A stretch of DNA of 64,000 bases from CAVWDI01 sp963793095 (GTDB lineage Bacteria > Chloroflexota > Anaerolineae > Anaerolineales > UBA4823), in the NCBI GenBank assembly GCA_963793095.1, contig CAWBYY010000009.1:87550-151549 (forward strand). The letters are read 5' to 3'. The translations under genes and the position numbers were made by a program. The notes beneath the pieces were generated by a model. It was not told the origin of the DNA and did not search any database. It saw only the letters and a list, made by a program, of their open reading frames with translations. Shown in pieces: positions 27,580 to 36,241 of the stretch (position 1 is the first letter of the stretch; each line of letters begins with the position of its first letter).

Positions 27580-28840
27580 ATGTCTGAATCCAAAATCAAC
27601 AAGGTGGTACTGGCTTACTCGGGCGGGCTGGACACGTCCGTTATTGTCCCCTGGCTGATCGAGAATTACGGTTGTGAGGTGATCTGTTTCACAGCCGACC
27701 TCGGGCAGGGCGCTGAACTAGAAGGGCTGGAGGAGAAAGCGATCGCCAGCGGCGCCAGCCAGGTGTTCATCCGCGACCTGAAGGAGGAATTCGCCAGCGA
27801 ATATGTATTCCGGGTGGTGCGAGCCGGGGCGGTCTACGAGCGCAAATACCTGCTCGGCACTTCAATGGCGCGCCCGCTGACAGCAAAACACCAGGTCGAA
27901 ATCGCCCACCAGGTCGGGGCGCAGGCAGTAGCCCACGGCGCAACCGGCAAGGGCAATGACCAGGTCCGCTTTGAGCTCACTTACATGGCGCTTGACCCGC
28001 GCTTGAAAGTGATCGCACCCTGGCGCGAGTGGGACATCCGCTCTCGTGAAGACGCTATCCGCTATGCCCGGGAACGGGGCATTCCGGTCACCAGCACAAC
28101 AAAATCAATCTACAGCCGGGACGCCAATATGTGGCACATCTCGCATGAAGGCGGTCCACTGGAGGACCCCTGGCTGGAGCCGGAGCCCGGCCTGCTGCAG
28201 CTAACCAGTACACCCGAAACCGCCCCTGACAAGGCGGAGTATGTCGAGATTGAATTTGAAGCCGGACTGCCCCTGGCTGTGAACGGGGAGAAACTCTCGC
28301 CGGCAAATCTGGTCATGCGGCTGAACCAGATCGGCGGCAGGAACGCGATCGGGGTGGTCGACCTGGTTGAGGGGCGCCTGGTTGGGATGAAATCCCACGG
28401 CATATACGAAACCCCCGGAGGGGCGATCCTGATGGCCGCCCACCGGGAACTTGAGTTCGATCGTGCTGGATCGAGAGACCATCCAGTACAAGGATATGCT
28501 GGCCCTGAAATACGCTGAACTGGTTTACAATGGGATGTGGTTCACACCCCTGCACGAAGCCCTGGACGCCTTTGTGGACAGCACCCAGGGACCGGTCAGC
28601 GGGGTTGTCAGGCTCAAACTGTATAAAGGCGGAATTTTCCCCGCCGGCCGGAAGAGCCCTTTCAGCCTGTACCGGGAGGATTTCGCCACATTCGGCCAGG
28701 ATGACGTCTACGACCAGTCAAACGCCCAGGGTTTCATCCACCTGTACGGGCTGCCTTTGAAGGTGCGGGCATTAAACGGGCTGCCGGTCTCAAGCCTGGA
28801 TATCCCCAAACCTGACTACTCTCGCTTCAAGAGGGACTGA
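27580..28840 (+). CDS. argG: Argininosuccinate synthase, one frameshift
   Basis: Joins citrulline and aspartate with ATP to argininosuccinate, the penultimate step of arginine synthesis, in the cytosol. The ATG at 27580 follows GGAGG, although the same frame is open upstream to 27340. The ATP-binding P-loop AYSGGLDTS is at 10-18, and YLLGTSMARP and HGATGKGNDQVRFE (citrulline/aspartate site) are present. One extra T near 28455 shifts the frame after HRELE; the other frame continues SIVLDRETIQYKD, DVYDQSNAQGF and ends SRFKRD at 28840. The full length is about 420 codons, slightly longer than typical (about 400). argH lies downstream with 330 bases of tandem repeat between them. Confidence 0.9.
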
Positions 28841-29130
28841 GGGTTGTAGATTTGTTGAATAGTTGTTAATTTTGTTTACTTTGGATGTCCCAGCCCAAAC
28901 CCGACTGCAAATGGCTGCACTCGCTTCAAGAGGGACTGAGGGTTGTAGATTTGTTGAAAAGCTTTTGATATTGTTGACTTTGGACGTACCGGCCCAAACC
29001 CGACTGCATACTACGCACCCGCTTCAAGAGGGACTGAGGGTTGTAGATTTGTTGAAAAGCTGTTGATTTTGTTGACTTTGGACGTCCCTGCCCAAACCCG
29101 GCTGCAAACTACGCGCCCGCTTCAAAAGGG
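28823..29130 (+). repeat. 98-bp minisatellite seeded by the argG 3' end
   Basis: Three near-identical units begin at 28823, 28922 and 29020 (periods 99 and 98), with a shortened fourth at 29118. Each opens with the last codons of argG, CGCTTCAAGAGGGACTGA, followed by GGGTTGTAGATTTGTTGAA; these first 37 bases are identical in the three full units. The rest of each unit is 80-90% alike, so it is a tandem repeat and not a CRISPR. The argG stop is inside unit 1. The array fills the argG-argH gap up to the argH RBS. Confidence 0.88.
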
Positions 29131-29169
29131 ACTGAACGGTGTGGTTCTGGATAAAAAGAGGAGTGTTAC

Positions 29170-30548
29170 ATGAAAATGTGGGGTGGTCGTTTTTCTGAAG
29201 AGACCGATCCGGCTGCCTGGTCTTACAATGCCTCCATAAATTTTGACCGGCGCCTGGCGCCCCAGGATGTGCGCCTCAGCATCGCCTGGGCGAAGGCCCT
29301 GGAAGGGGCTGGCGTGCTGAGCCCGGCTGAGGGCGCCAAATTCCAGGCCGGGTTGGAGGCAATCCGGACCGAGATCCAAACCAACCGCTTCCAGGTGCTC
29401 GAGTTTGACGAGGACATCCACAGCGCGGTCGAGCGCCGGCTGGGCGAACTTACCGGCCCTCTGGCAGGAAAGCTGCACACCGGGCGCAGCCGCAACGACC
29501 AGGTCGCGACTCGACCTGCGCCTGTGGCTGCTGGACCATCTGCCTGAGCTCGACCAGGGTTTCCTGAACCTGATGTCCGTCCTGCTTGGACAGGGCTGAG
29601 AGCGAGGTTGAGGTTGTCCTGCCGGGCTACACCCACCTGCAGCGGGCCCAACCGGTCTCCCTGGCGCACTGGTGGCTGTCCCACTTCTGGCCCCTGCAGC
29701 GCGACCGTTCACGCCTGGCTGGCCTGGCGGAACGTACTGCGGTAATGCCGCTTGGTTCAGCCGCCCTGGCGGGAACGCCCTACCCGGTGGATCGCTTCGC
29801 GCTGGCAAGGGAACTCGGTTTCAGCCAGCCCTGCCAGAACAGCATCGACGGCGTGTCCGACCGGGATTTTGTAGCCGAGTTTTTATTCTGCGCCTCCCTT
29901 GCCGGGATCCACCTGAGCCGGTTTTGTGAAGCCGTTGTGCTTTACGCTTCAGCCGAATTTGGATTCTTTACTCTGCCGGAACGGTTTGCGACCGGGTCGA
30001 GCATTATGCCCCAGAAGATGAACCCGGATATATTCGAACTGGGGCGCGCCAAAGCAGGGGTCCTGCTGGGAAACCTGACCGGCTTGCTGGCTGTTCTGAA
30101 AGGGCTGCCGTCCGCCTACGACAAGGATCTCCAGGAGGACAAAGTCCCGCTCTTCTCCTCCTTCGACATCCTGTCCAGCACCCTGGCCGTCCTGGAAGGG
30201 GCTGTCCGCTCCCTGAAAGTGAATCCCGAAAGAATGTTAAACGCGGTCAGCCCGGATATGATGGCGACCGACCTGGCAGACCAGCTGGTGGAGAGGGGGA
30301 TCCCCTTCCGGGAAGCGCATGCGCTAGCCGGCCAGGTAAACCGCCTGGCGTCGCTCCAGGGTAAGGATCTTTCTCAGCTTTCCAGGGATGAGCTGGCATC
30401 CATAAGCCCGCTTATCACCCCGCAGCTGGTCGCTGAGATCACCCCCGGTGCCAGTATTCAGAAACGCCGTTCATACGGGGGGACCGCTCCAGAAGAAATC
30501 AAAAGACAACTGCAGGCTGCCCGTTCGCTGCTCGAGGCAGGTTCCTGA
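29170..30548 (+). CDS. argH: Argininosuccinate lyase, two frameshifts
   Basis: Splits argininosuccinate to arginine and fumarate. ATG 29170 follows GAGGAGTG. The N-terminus MKMWGGRFSEETDP is typical, and HTGRSRNDQVAT gives the substrate site. A shift near 29510 leads to LRLWLLDHLPELDQ; a second near 29590 leads to the catalytic region LPGYTHLQRAQPVS and the fumarase/aspartase-superfamily signature GSSIMPQKMNPD at about 30000-30030. The end at 30548 gives about 459 codons, normal for the family. All signature residues are present in the joined protein. It follows argG in the same direction. Confidence 0.9.
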
Positions 30549-30639
30549 TAAAGGCGAAACCCGTAAAAAGAAAGTGCCCATCCGGATGCGGCTGGCGCCA
30601 GCTTTCCTATTTATTCACCGGTTAACAATTAACAGCAAA

Positions 30640-30663
30640 CGAGGCCCTGCATGCAGGGCCTCG
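30640..30663. terminator. 24-base perfect palindrome between convergent genes
   Basis: CGAGGCCCTGCA followed by its reverse complement TGCAGGGCCTCG. It lies between argH (+) and the secreted protein gene (-) and may terminate both. There is no T-run on the plus strand. Confidence 0.5.
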
Positions 30664-30701
30664 CTGTATTCAAAACGCTTACTGTAATCTAAGTCGCCGG
30701 T

Positions 30702-31349
30702 TTACCACTCGTGGGTCTTGTCATACAGGTATCGCCAGCGGCAGAGACCACGGGCCGGGAACCTCTTGGCTCCAACATACCAGTACAGGTAGGTGTTGAA
30801 ACCGCAACCGCGCTTCCAGTACACATTCAGGCGCAGTTCGTCCCAGTTGTCGTAAGTCTGCCATTCTTCGTCCCACCAGCCCTTGGAGGCGTAGCGCAGG
30901 GTCAGCCACTGCTGGTACATAACTTTCTCCATGGTGGGCTCGCCGTAGTTCGGCTCCTGCACGATTGTGCCGTCGTAATTCACCAGGCGGTACGGGGTAC
31001 CGTAGGCGCAGGGCACAAAGTTGAGGCGCACGTTGCTGGCCATAACCAGCTGGCCGCTGCTGCTCACACCAACGCAGGCATCGTACTTGCCCTCACCATA
31101 GGTGGTGGTGCGGGTGTAGACGTCCTCAACAACGGTGAACACCCTGACGGTCGGGAAGGTCTTGGTCCCGGCAGGGATGGTCAGGTAGTAGAACTGCTTG
31201 CCGATGTCCGAGCCTTCCAGCTTCAGGAAGACATCATTGCCGGACTTGTTGATTACTGTCAGACGAACAACCCTCAGCATCGGGCCGGAAGCCAGAAGCA
31301 TGGAGGCGATCATCACAACAGCAACAACGAGTAAGATCGTTTTCTTCAT
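30702..31349 (-). CDS. Secreted protein of unknown function
   Basis: About 215 aa, starting at ATG 31349 (MKKTILLV; AGGAG ten bases upstream; an ATG nine bases earlier is possible). It has a signal peptide with likely cleavage after ASMLLASG. The mature part begins with a beta-strand pattern (VVRLTVINKSGNDVFLKLEG) common in small extracellular Ig-like domains of environmental bacteria. The C-terminal half is rich in Trp, Tyr and Arg (WWDEEWQTYDNWDELRLNVYW) with three Cys. No catalytic motif is recognised. A strong promoter lies upstream, so it may be abundant. Confidence 0.6.
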   Translation of the reverse strand: MKKTILLVVAVVMIASMLLASGPMLRVVRLTVINKSGNDVFLKLEGSDIGKQFYYLTIPAGTKTFPTVRVFTVVEDVYTRTTTYGEGKYDACVGVSSSGQLVMASNVRLNFVPCAYGTPYRLVNYDGTIVQEPNYGEPTMEKVMYQQWLTLRYASKGWWDEEWQTYDNWDELRLNVYWKRGCGFNTYLYWYVGAKRFPARGLCRWRYLYDKTHEW

Positions 31350-31405
31350 TTTTTCCATTCTCCTTTATGTATTTGTTACCATAAATAGGTTTGTAAGTTA
31401 GCGAG

Positions 31406-31434
31406 ATTATAGCAGTATGCTTAACAGAAGTCAA
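31406..31434 (-). promoter_or_regulatory. Strong sigma-70-type promoter of the secreted protein gene
   Basis: On the minus strand TTGACT (31434-31429) and TATAAT (31411-31406) are 17 bases apart, about 57 bases before the ATG at 31349. The rest of 31359-31736 is AT-rich with no gene. Confidence 0.65.
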
Positions 31435-31736
31435 GTGTTTTCCTAACCAATTAATGTAAATCACTTAACAGTTTCTTAAGTTAGGAGGGTAAAATGGGCT
31501 AAAAAAGGATAGATTCGGGTAGAATTTTATGAAAATATTATCGTTCTTTTAAGAAATTGGAAAATTCTAATCTTTTTGGCTTAAATTTACACATAGCCAC
31601 CTTTCTGGAAAAACTGCCGGCAAATGAATGCAGCCGGGCGGGCCGAAGCGCCGGGCGGGGGTTTCGGCAAATCAGCCTGCTGCACCTGCCAGTTAGTTTT
31701 CATATATAATACGCTTTTACATCCCGGTTATCGAAT

Positions 31737-32149
31737 ATGAAAATTCACCTGCGAGGATATCTGACATTCAAAAACCAGATCGGCGACCGCCAGATCGAAC
31801 TCCCTGCCGGGGTTTCCGTCCGCCAGTTTCTGGTCCGATTAATAGAAGAGCTCGGGGACGAATCAGGATCGTTTATCCAGTTCAACCAGGAGGGAAACCT
31901 GGAGGGGAGCATGGTGGTTCTGGTGAACGGGCGGCACGCCAACCACCTGCCGGGCGGCCTGGATACCAAATTGGAAGACGGGGACCAAATCGCCATGTTC
32001 CCGCCAATCGCCGGCGGCTGTGGGGGGGATGGCTCAGGAGAGGGCTGGGCATCCACCTGATCCAGGTGCTCACCGGCCGGGTTGAATACACCCGCACCCC
32101 GGATGGCGCGAACCTGTTGAATCTGTTCAAGACAGCCTGTAAAGAATAA
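31737..32149 (+). CDS. MoaD/ThiS-like ubiquitin-fold protein with a broken tail
   Basis: The frame from ATG 31737 gives a beta-grasp protein: MKIHLRGYLTFKNQIGD, VSVRQFLVRLIEELG, LVNGRHAN and GDQIAMFPPIAGG. The last motif is where MoaD/ThiS sulfur carriers normally end in a C-terminal Gly-Gly. Here the frame continues (CGGDGSGEGWAST) to 32060. A one-base shift in the G-run near 32022 opens a frame of protein-like sequence (LGIHLIQVLTGRVEYTRTPD, then ANLLNLFKTACKE) to 32149. The protein is therefore either a MoaD with an extra domain or one interrupted by a sequence error. No moaE, moeB or thi gene is nearby, so the sulfur-carrier role is not supported by context. Confidence 0.65.
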
Positions 32150-32213
32150 CTCCAGCAAAGGTAAATATATCCATGGGGTTAAATTATTCGCAGCCCAAAA
32201 TGAGGTTTGAAAG

Positions 32214-32954
32214 ATGATAAAAAGAGGATTTCGGGAACGGCTGCTCGGCGGAGAAATGCTGGTCGGAACGCTCATATCGCTTCCCTCCCCGGAGATCGCT
32301 GAGCTGCTGGCATCCTGCGGTTTCGACTGGTTGTTCATCGACCTGGAACACGGACCGGTCTCCTACCTGGAAGCCCAGAGGATGACCATGGCAGCCGGGT
32401 CAAAAGCAAGTTGTGTCCTGCGGGTAACTGTAAACAATGAAGAAGCGATTAAGAAGGCCCTCGATCTCGGTCCGGCTGGGATCATTGTCCCCCAGCTGCG
32501 CTCAAAAGAGGACGCAGAGCTGGCGGTCCGCTGCGCAAGGTATCCGCCGGAAGGTGAGCGCAGTGTTGGGATCGCCAGGGCGCACGGTTACGGTATGGAT
32601 TTCCAGGGATATGTCGAGCGCGCCAACCGCGATACCGCCCTGATCCTGCAGGTGGAACATATCATGGCGGTTGAGAATATCGATGCGATCCTGGAGGTGC
32701 CTGGGATTGATGCGCTCCTGGTAGGGCCTTATGACCTTTCCGGAAGTATGGGCATTATCGGAGAGGTTAATGACCCGGGGCTGAAAGCCGCCATCACAAC
32801 CGTCCGCCAGCGCTGCCTTGAGGCCGGCATGCCGGTTGGAATCTTCTCAGCTGACCTGCAGACCGCAAAAGCCTACATGGATGAGGGCTTCCGCCTGCTG
32901 GTAATAGGAACAGACACATTCATTGCTCGGGAATACTGCTGTCAGCGTGATTAA
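32214..32954 (+). CDS. HpcH/HpaI-family aldolase
   Basis: 246 aa of the class II aldolase/citrate-lyase-beta family that cleaves 2-keto-3-deoxy sugar acids or 4-hydroxy-2-oxo acids to pyruvate and an aldehyde. Signatures: GTLISLPSPEIAELLASCGFDWLFIDLEHGP near 18-48 with the metal-site Glu/His region, RVTVNNEEAIKKALDLGPAGIIVPQ, and a metal Asp in GIDALLVGPYDLSGSMG. ATG 32214 has only a weak GAAAG upstream. Intact. It may feed sugar-acid breakdown, but no pathway neighbour is seen here. Confidence 0.85.
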   Translation: MIKRGFRERLLGGEMLVGTLISLPSPEIAELLASCGFDWLFIDLEHGPVSYLEAQRMTMAAGSKASCVLRVTVNNEEAIKKALDLGPAGIIVPQLRSKEDAELAVRCARYPPEGERSVGIARAHGYGMDFQGYVERANRDTALILQVEHIMAVENIDAILEVPGIDALLVGPYDLSGSMGIIGEVNDPGLKAAITTVRQRCLEAGMPVGIFSADLQTAKAYMDEGFRLLVIGTDTFIAREYCCQRD

Positions 32955-33024
32955 AGAACTGAAAAATTCCGCTTGATCTTGTTTGCAGTGCTGGTGGTTG
33001 CGGTCAGGTTGATTCGACGCCTGC

Positions 33025-34271
33025 TCACTTGTTGAAATCGAGGCAAACTGGCTGGTTATCGGCAGTCCACCAGGTGTAAGAACCCGGATCCTGCGTATCC
33101 CGGAAGGGGTCTTTATTTGACCAGTTCTGTTCCTGGGGATCCCAGCCCGGGTTGAATGTAAAATGCAGGTGGGGCCAATCGGTGCAGCTGTCGCCGAGCG
33201 TGCCCAGGATCTGGCCGCGCTTCAGCTCTTGTCCGTCTTCGACCAGGATTTCCTCCAGGTGCACATAACCGGTCTTATGCCCGCTGTATGGGTGCGCCAG
33301 GGTCACCATACGGCAGTTGCCATGCAGGGTGGCGTCCTCGCCGGCGAACACCACAATTCCGGGCGCCGCCGCCCGGACCGGGGTTCCGATCACATTCCGG
33401 TTTGAATTTCCCCAATCGACAGCCTGGTGCCCGTCGGCGGTCCTTCCGCCAGAGCCGTATTCCATGGCTGTTTCGCCCCGGTAGTCGCGCACCTTACCCC
33501 GGGCCGGGTCCAGGTCATATCCGTGCGTCTCGGTGATGCGCTCCCGGTCCCGGCAGGCGAACGGGTCCGTCAGGTATCCCTGGATCAGTCCAAGTTCAAG
33601 TATAGTATCGGCTGTTACTTCAAGTTCAAAAGGGTCCTGAATCGGGCTGACCCGCCCATCCGGTAGTCGTTGTTTCGCCACCCTGCGCCCGTTGATATAG
33701 TAGGCCGGCACATCCACATACCCGCTCGATTCCACCCGGTAGCGGAATAGGGACTCCTGCGCCTGGTCTTTATTTTCAACAAACAATTGAAGCGCTCCGC
33801 CGGGCAGATCTTCGAAGGAAAAACTCCCCTCCGGTCTGTGGGGGTGCAGACCTTCCGCTCCGGATAGCCCAGGCAGACCCGCACAGTACCAATCCCGGGT
33901 TCGTCCCCCGCTCTGGTACCGTCAGCGTCCCTATCGAAGAATACCGTCCCCGCTAATGTGAAACCTCCGGAGCGGCCGATCATTCCCTGATTGTTATTAT
34001 TTGAGTCCTGCTCAGCCTTTTTTACTGTGCTTTGAGGCTGAATCGAAGCGGTCGGGTGGTTCGCCTGGGATTTCTTTGCAGGTGCCGGCTCGTACCCAGC
34101 AGCATAGAGAGTAGTCAGGACCGGATTTCCCGGCTCCGGGGACGTTTCACTCCATACAGGGAGGACCGCTGAACACCCTGATGTTATAACAATAAGTATT
34201 CCCAGGCATAAACAAAAGCAGGATAACCGGATGATGTTATTCCGTTCAGGATGACATTTCGCCCCAATCAC
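33025..34271 (-). CDS. Lipoprotein M23 metallopeptidase with SdrD-B-like domain, one frameshift
   Basis: The GTG at 34271 overlaps the upstream stop as GTGA. A lipoprotein signal ends at VITSGC, followed by a Gln/Asn-rich linker and a Cna-B/SdrD-B-like domain (GTVFFDRDADGTRAGDEPG, VCLGYPERKVC). One missing base in a T/A run near 33820 shifts the frame. It reopens as SFEDLPGGALQLFVENKDQ and leads to an M23 zinc domain with HQAVDWG (His and Asp ligands) and WPHLHF (HxH), stopping at 33025. M23 enzymes cut peptidoglycan cross-bridges or act as scaffolds in division. A surface-anchored wall hydrolase is the likely role. Confidence 0.78.
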
Positions 34272-35326
34272 ACCACCTTTTTCCAATCCTCCGTCTCAAT
34301 CACTATCCGGTAGTACGGGCCCCGCTCGGGGTCGTCGCTGATCCTTTCTTCGGAAACAACCACCGTCCAGTAATTTTCGGCGTTGACCTCCAGCCGCAGG
34401 CCGTCATCCCCCGTCATTTTAATCTTACGAGTCAGGCGCTGGGCAACCGCCGGGTCGAAGCTGAACTGGCGGTCGGGGATATTCTCGCGCAACGAGCTGT
34501 CGATCTCCTCCTTGATCGCCTTCCTTAAAGGCAGTTCCTCCACCCAGACATCACAGTTTATACGCGGCGAGCTGACCGCCTGCAGCAGGTGGCTTTCCAA
34601 ACGGGCCTCGTCCGAAGCGGACAGCGAGCTCTGCATGCGGTTGCGGGCTTCGGCAATGCTGCGCACAAATTTCTCAGTGTACCTGCGCGAATCAAACGCC
34701 TCCTGGGCGTCCAGGAAGGACTCGCTGAAAAAGCGCGCCACCGCCCGATCCTCCATGCGCGACTGACGGTCGAGCAGCAGCATATCGAAATTGGGATGGC
34801 GCGGGTCAAGCGGCTGGATCACGGCGCATTTCTGCAGTTTTTCGGTTGTAAAAGCCATCGTTTCAGGCTCGAAACTGACGTAAGTATTGCCCTGGCTGTC
34901 CTCCCGGATAACATGCCTGAAGATCTGGGCCGGGTCAATTTTCATGATCGCCAGGAAGCGGGTATAAGGGTAGTTCTCAGCCGAGAAGAGCGCCACTGCC
35001 AGGTCACCCGGGGTGATGCGCATATCGTTTTCGATAATCCGGTAAAGTCCGCCAGCCAGGCGCTGGGAACCCTCCGCCAGGGTTGCTTCCCCATTCAGGA
35101 TCGCCTGGCAAAAACCGGACGGCTGTTCCGGGTTTATATTCTTAAACCGGGCAGCTTTGATCGAAGGGTCTTTGAGGGTGTTCTCGATGTGGTTTGTGAA
35201 ATAGTCGACCAGCGCTTGGTTGTTTTTAAGCGGAAGGTCAACCCCGGACAGCACCAGTCCCTGCCCTTTTGGATCGAGTATGTGGATGATCAGTCCCTGG
35301 ATCTGGATATTGGCAGCGTCACGCAT
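34268..35326 (-). CDS. Nucleoid-associated protein, NdpA/YejK family
   Basis: A 352-aa protein of the 37-kD nucleoid-associated (NdpA, PF04245) family, which binds DNA. Family features include the N-terminal GLIIHILDP, SGFCQAILNGEATL, SAENYPYTRFLAIMKIDP with a following long helix, and a C-terminal domain with VNAENYWTVVVSEE. ATG 35326 follows GGGAGGTAG. It overlaps the start of the M23 gene by a GTGA, so the two are translationally coupled. There is no signal peptide. It is intact. Confidence 0.8.
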   Translation of the reverse strand: MRDAANIQIQGLIIHILDPKGQGLVLSGVDLPLKNNQALVDYFTNHIENTLKDPSIKAARFKNINPEQPSGFCQAILNGEATLAEGSQRLAGGLYRIIENDMRITPGDLAVALFSAENYPYTRFLAIMKIDPAQIFRHVIREDSQGNTYVSFEPETMAFTTEKLQKCAVIQPLDPRHPNFDMLLLDRQSRMEDRAVARFFSESFLDAQEAFDSRRYTEKFVRSIAEARNRMQSSLSASDEARLESHLLQAVSSPRINCDVWVEELPLRKAIKEEIDSSLRENIPDRQFSFDPAVAQRLTRKIKMTGDDGLRLEVNAENYWTVVVSEERISDDPERGPYYRIVIETEDWKKVV

Positions 35327-35667
35327 CTCTACCTCCCGGTATAATAATAATTCAGGGCGAATCTACTCTGATATTATAGATTAAAAGGAGTCAAACGTAA
35401 ATCGGTTAAAGCAGAAAACAGCTTTCCAGAGCAATCCGGGGTTGCGGCACCAAAAAGGTGGTTTAGTGAGCCCTCATCCGGCGGAAAAGCCAGAGATCTA
35501 TATTTATTAATTTGTCTGTACTATTAATATTACTGGTACCCAAAAATCCCGTTTTTATTGTATAATTTTTCCCAGAGGGAAGGAGTAAAATTCTCCCACA
35601 ACGGTTTCGCTCACGCCAGTGGTCTGGCGCAAGAGCGATCCTTATTTATTCTCAAAGGAGATGAAAC

Positions 35668-35868
35668 ATGGCATACAGTTATACCAATTCAAAGGGAACC
35701 ACTTATTTCCTGCACTCAACAACCCGTGTATTAAAAAGCGGCAAAGAGCAGACCCTGTTCTTCTTCGCGAAAGAAGTAAAACCCCAGGGCGCGCTGGATG
35801 CGGTTCCAGCCGGTTACGTCGTTTCTGAAAGCAAGAACGGCCTCCCGGTGCTTAAGAAGGCGGGCTGA
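35668..35868 (+). CDS. Small conserved-type protein of unknown function
   Basis: 66 aa, MAYSYTNSKGTTYFLHSTTR then LKSGKEQTLFFFAKEVKPQGA and VPAGYVVSESKNGLPVLKK. ATG 35668 follows AAAGGAG. It has a small beta-rich fold with no membrane segment or signal peptide. The strong RBS and a near-perfect terminator downstream suggest a real, well-expressed gene. The pattern GYVVSESKNGLPVLKK looks familiar from short Chloroflexi proteins but I cannot name a family. The upstream region 35327-35667 holds an extended TTGTATAAT element at 35558-35566 and no other gene. Confidence 0.7.
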   Translation: MAYSYTNSKGTTYFLHSTTRVLKSGKEQTLFFFAKEVKPQGALDAVPAGYVVSESKNGLPVLKKAG

Positions 35869-35952
35869 GTCCGTTCGGAAATCGGCACCATCCAACCCTC
35901 CAGCAGCGACCATGGACTGGTAACAGAACCCATGCTGTTGGGCGTAAACTGC

Positions 35953-35982
35953 GGCCCGGTTATCTAACCGGGCCTTTATTTT
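35953..35982 (+). terminator. Intrinsic terminator of the small protein gene
   Basis: GGCCCGGTTA (35953-35962) and TAACCGGGCC (35965-35974) form a ten-base perfect stem with a two-base centre, followed by TTTATTTT. No gene is seen in the rest of 35869-36241. Confidence 0.75.
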
Positions 35983-36241
35983 AACCCCCGCTAAAACCAT
36001 AGTCGTCGTGAAAAATTACTTTCCTGCCGGGAAATTTACCCTGAATCCAACCGTAATTGTTCCCCTGGTGGTTGACATTAACCAATTTTGGTCCGAATCT
36101 TAACCGTTTTATATCCATAGGAGCCGGATTTCCCACTAGAATTTATGTATAATCGAGCCAGACATGCTGGGCCGGTAACCCCTGAATGTCATTTATCGAT
36201 CAAATTTCGATCTAACCAGGTTATTAAAATGGAAGGCGGAT

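Noticed and set aside
28863..29066. A 67-codon plus-strand frame and a CRISPR-like look in the argG-argH gap
   Set aside because: The frame is only the translation of the 98-bp tandem repeat. The 37-base identical start resembles a CRISPR repeat, but the supposed spacers are also alike, so it is a minisatellite.
34589..35344. 251-codon plus-strand frame
   Set aside because: Antisense shadow of the intact NdpA gene.
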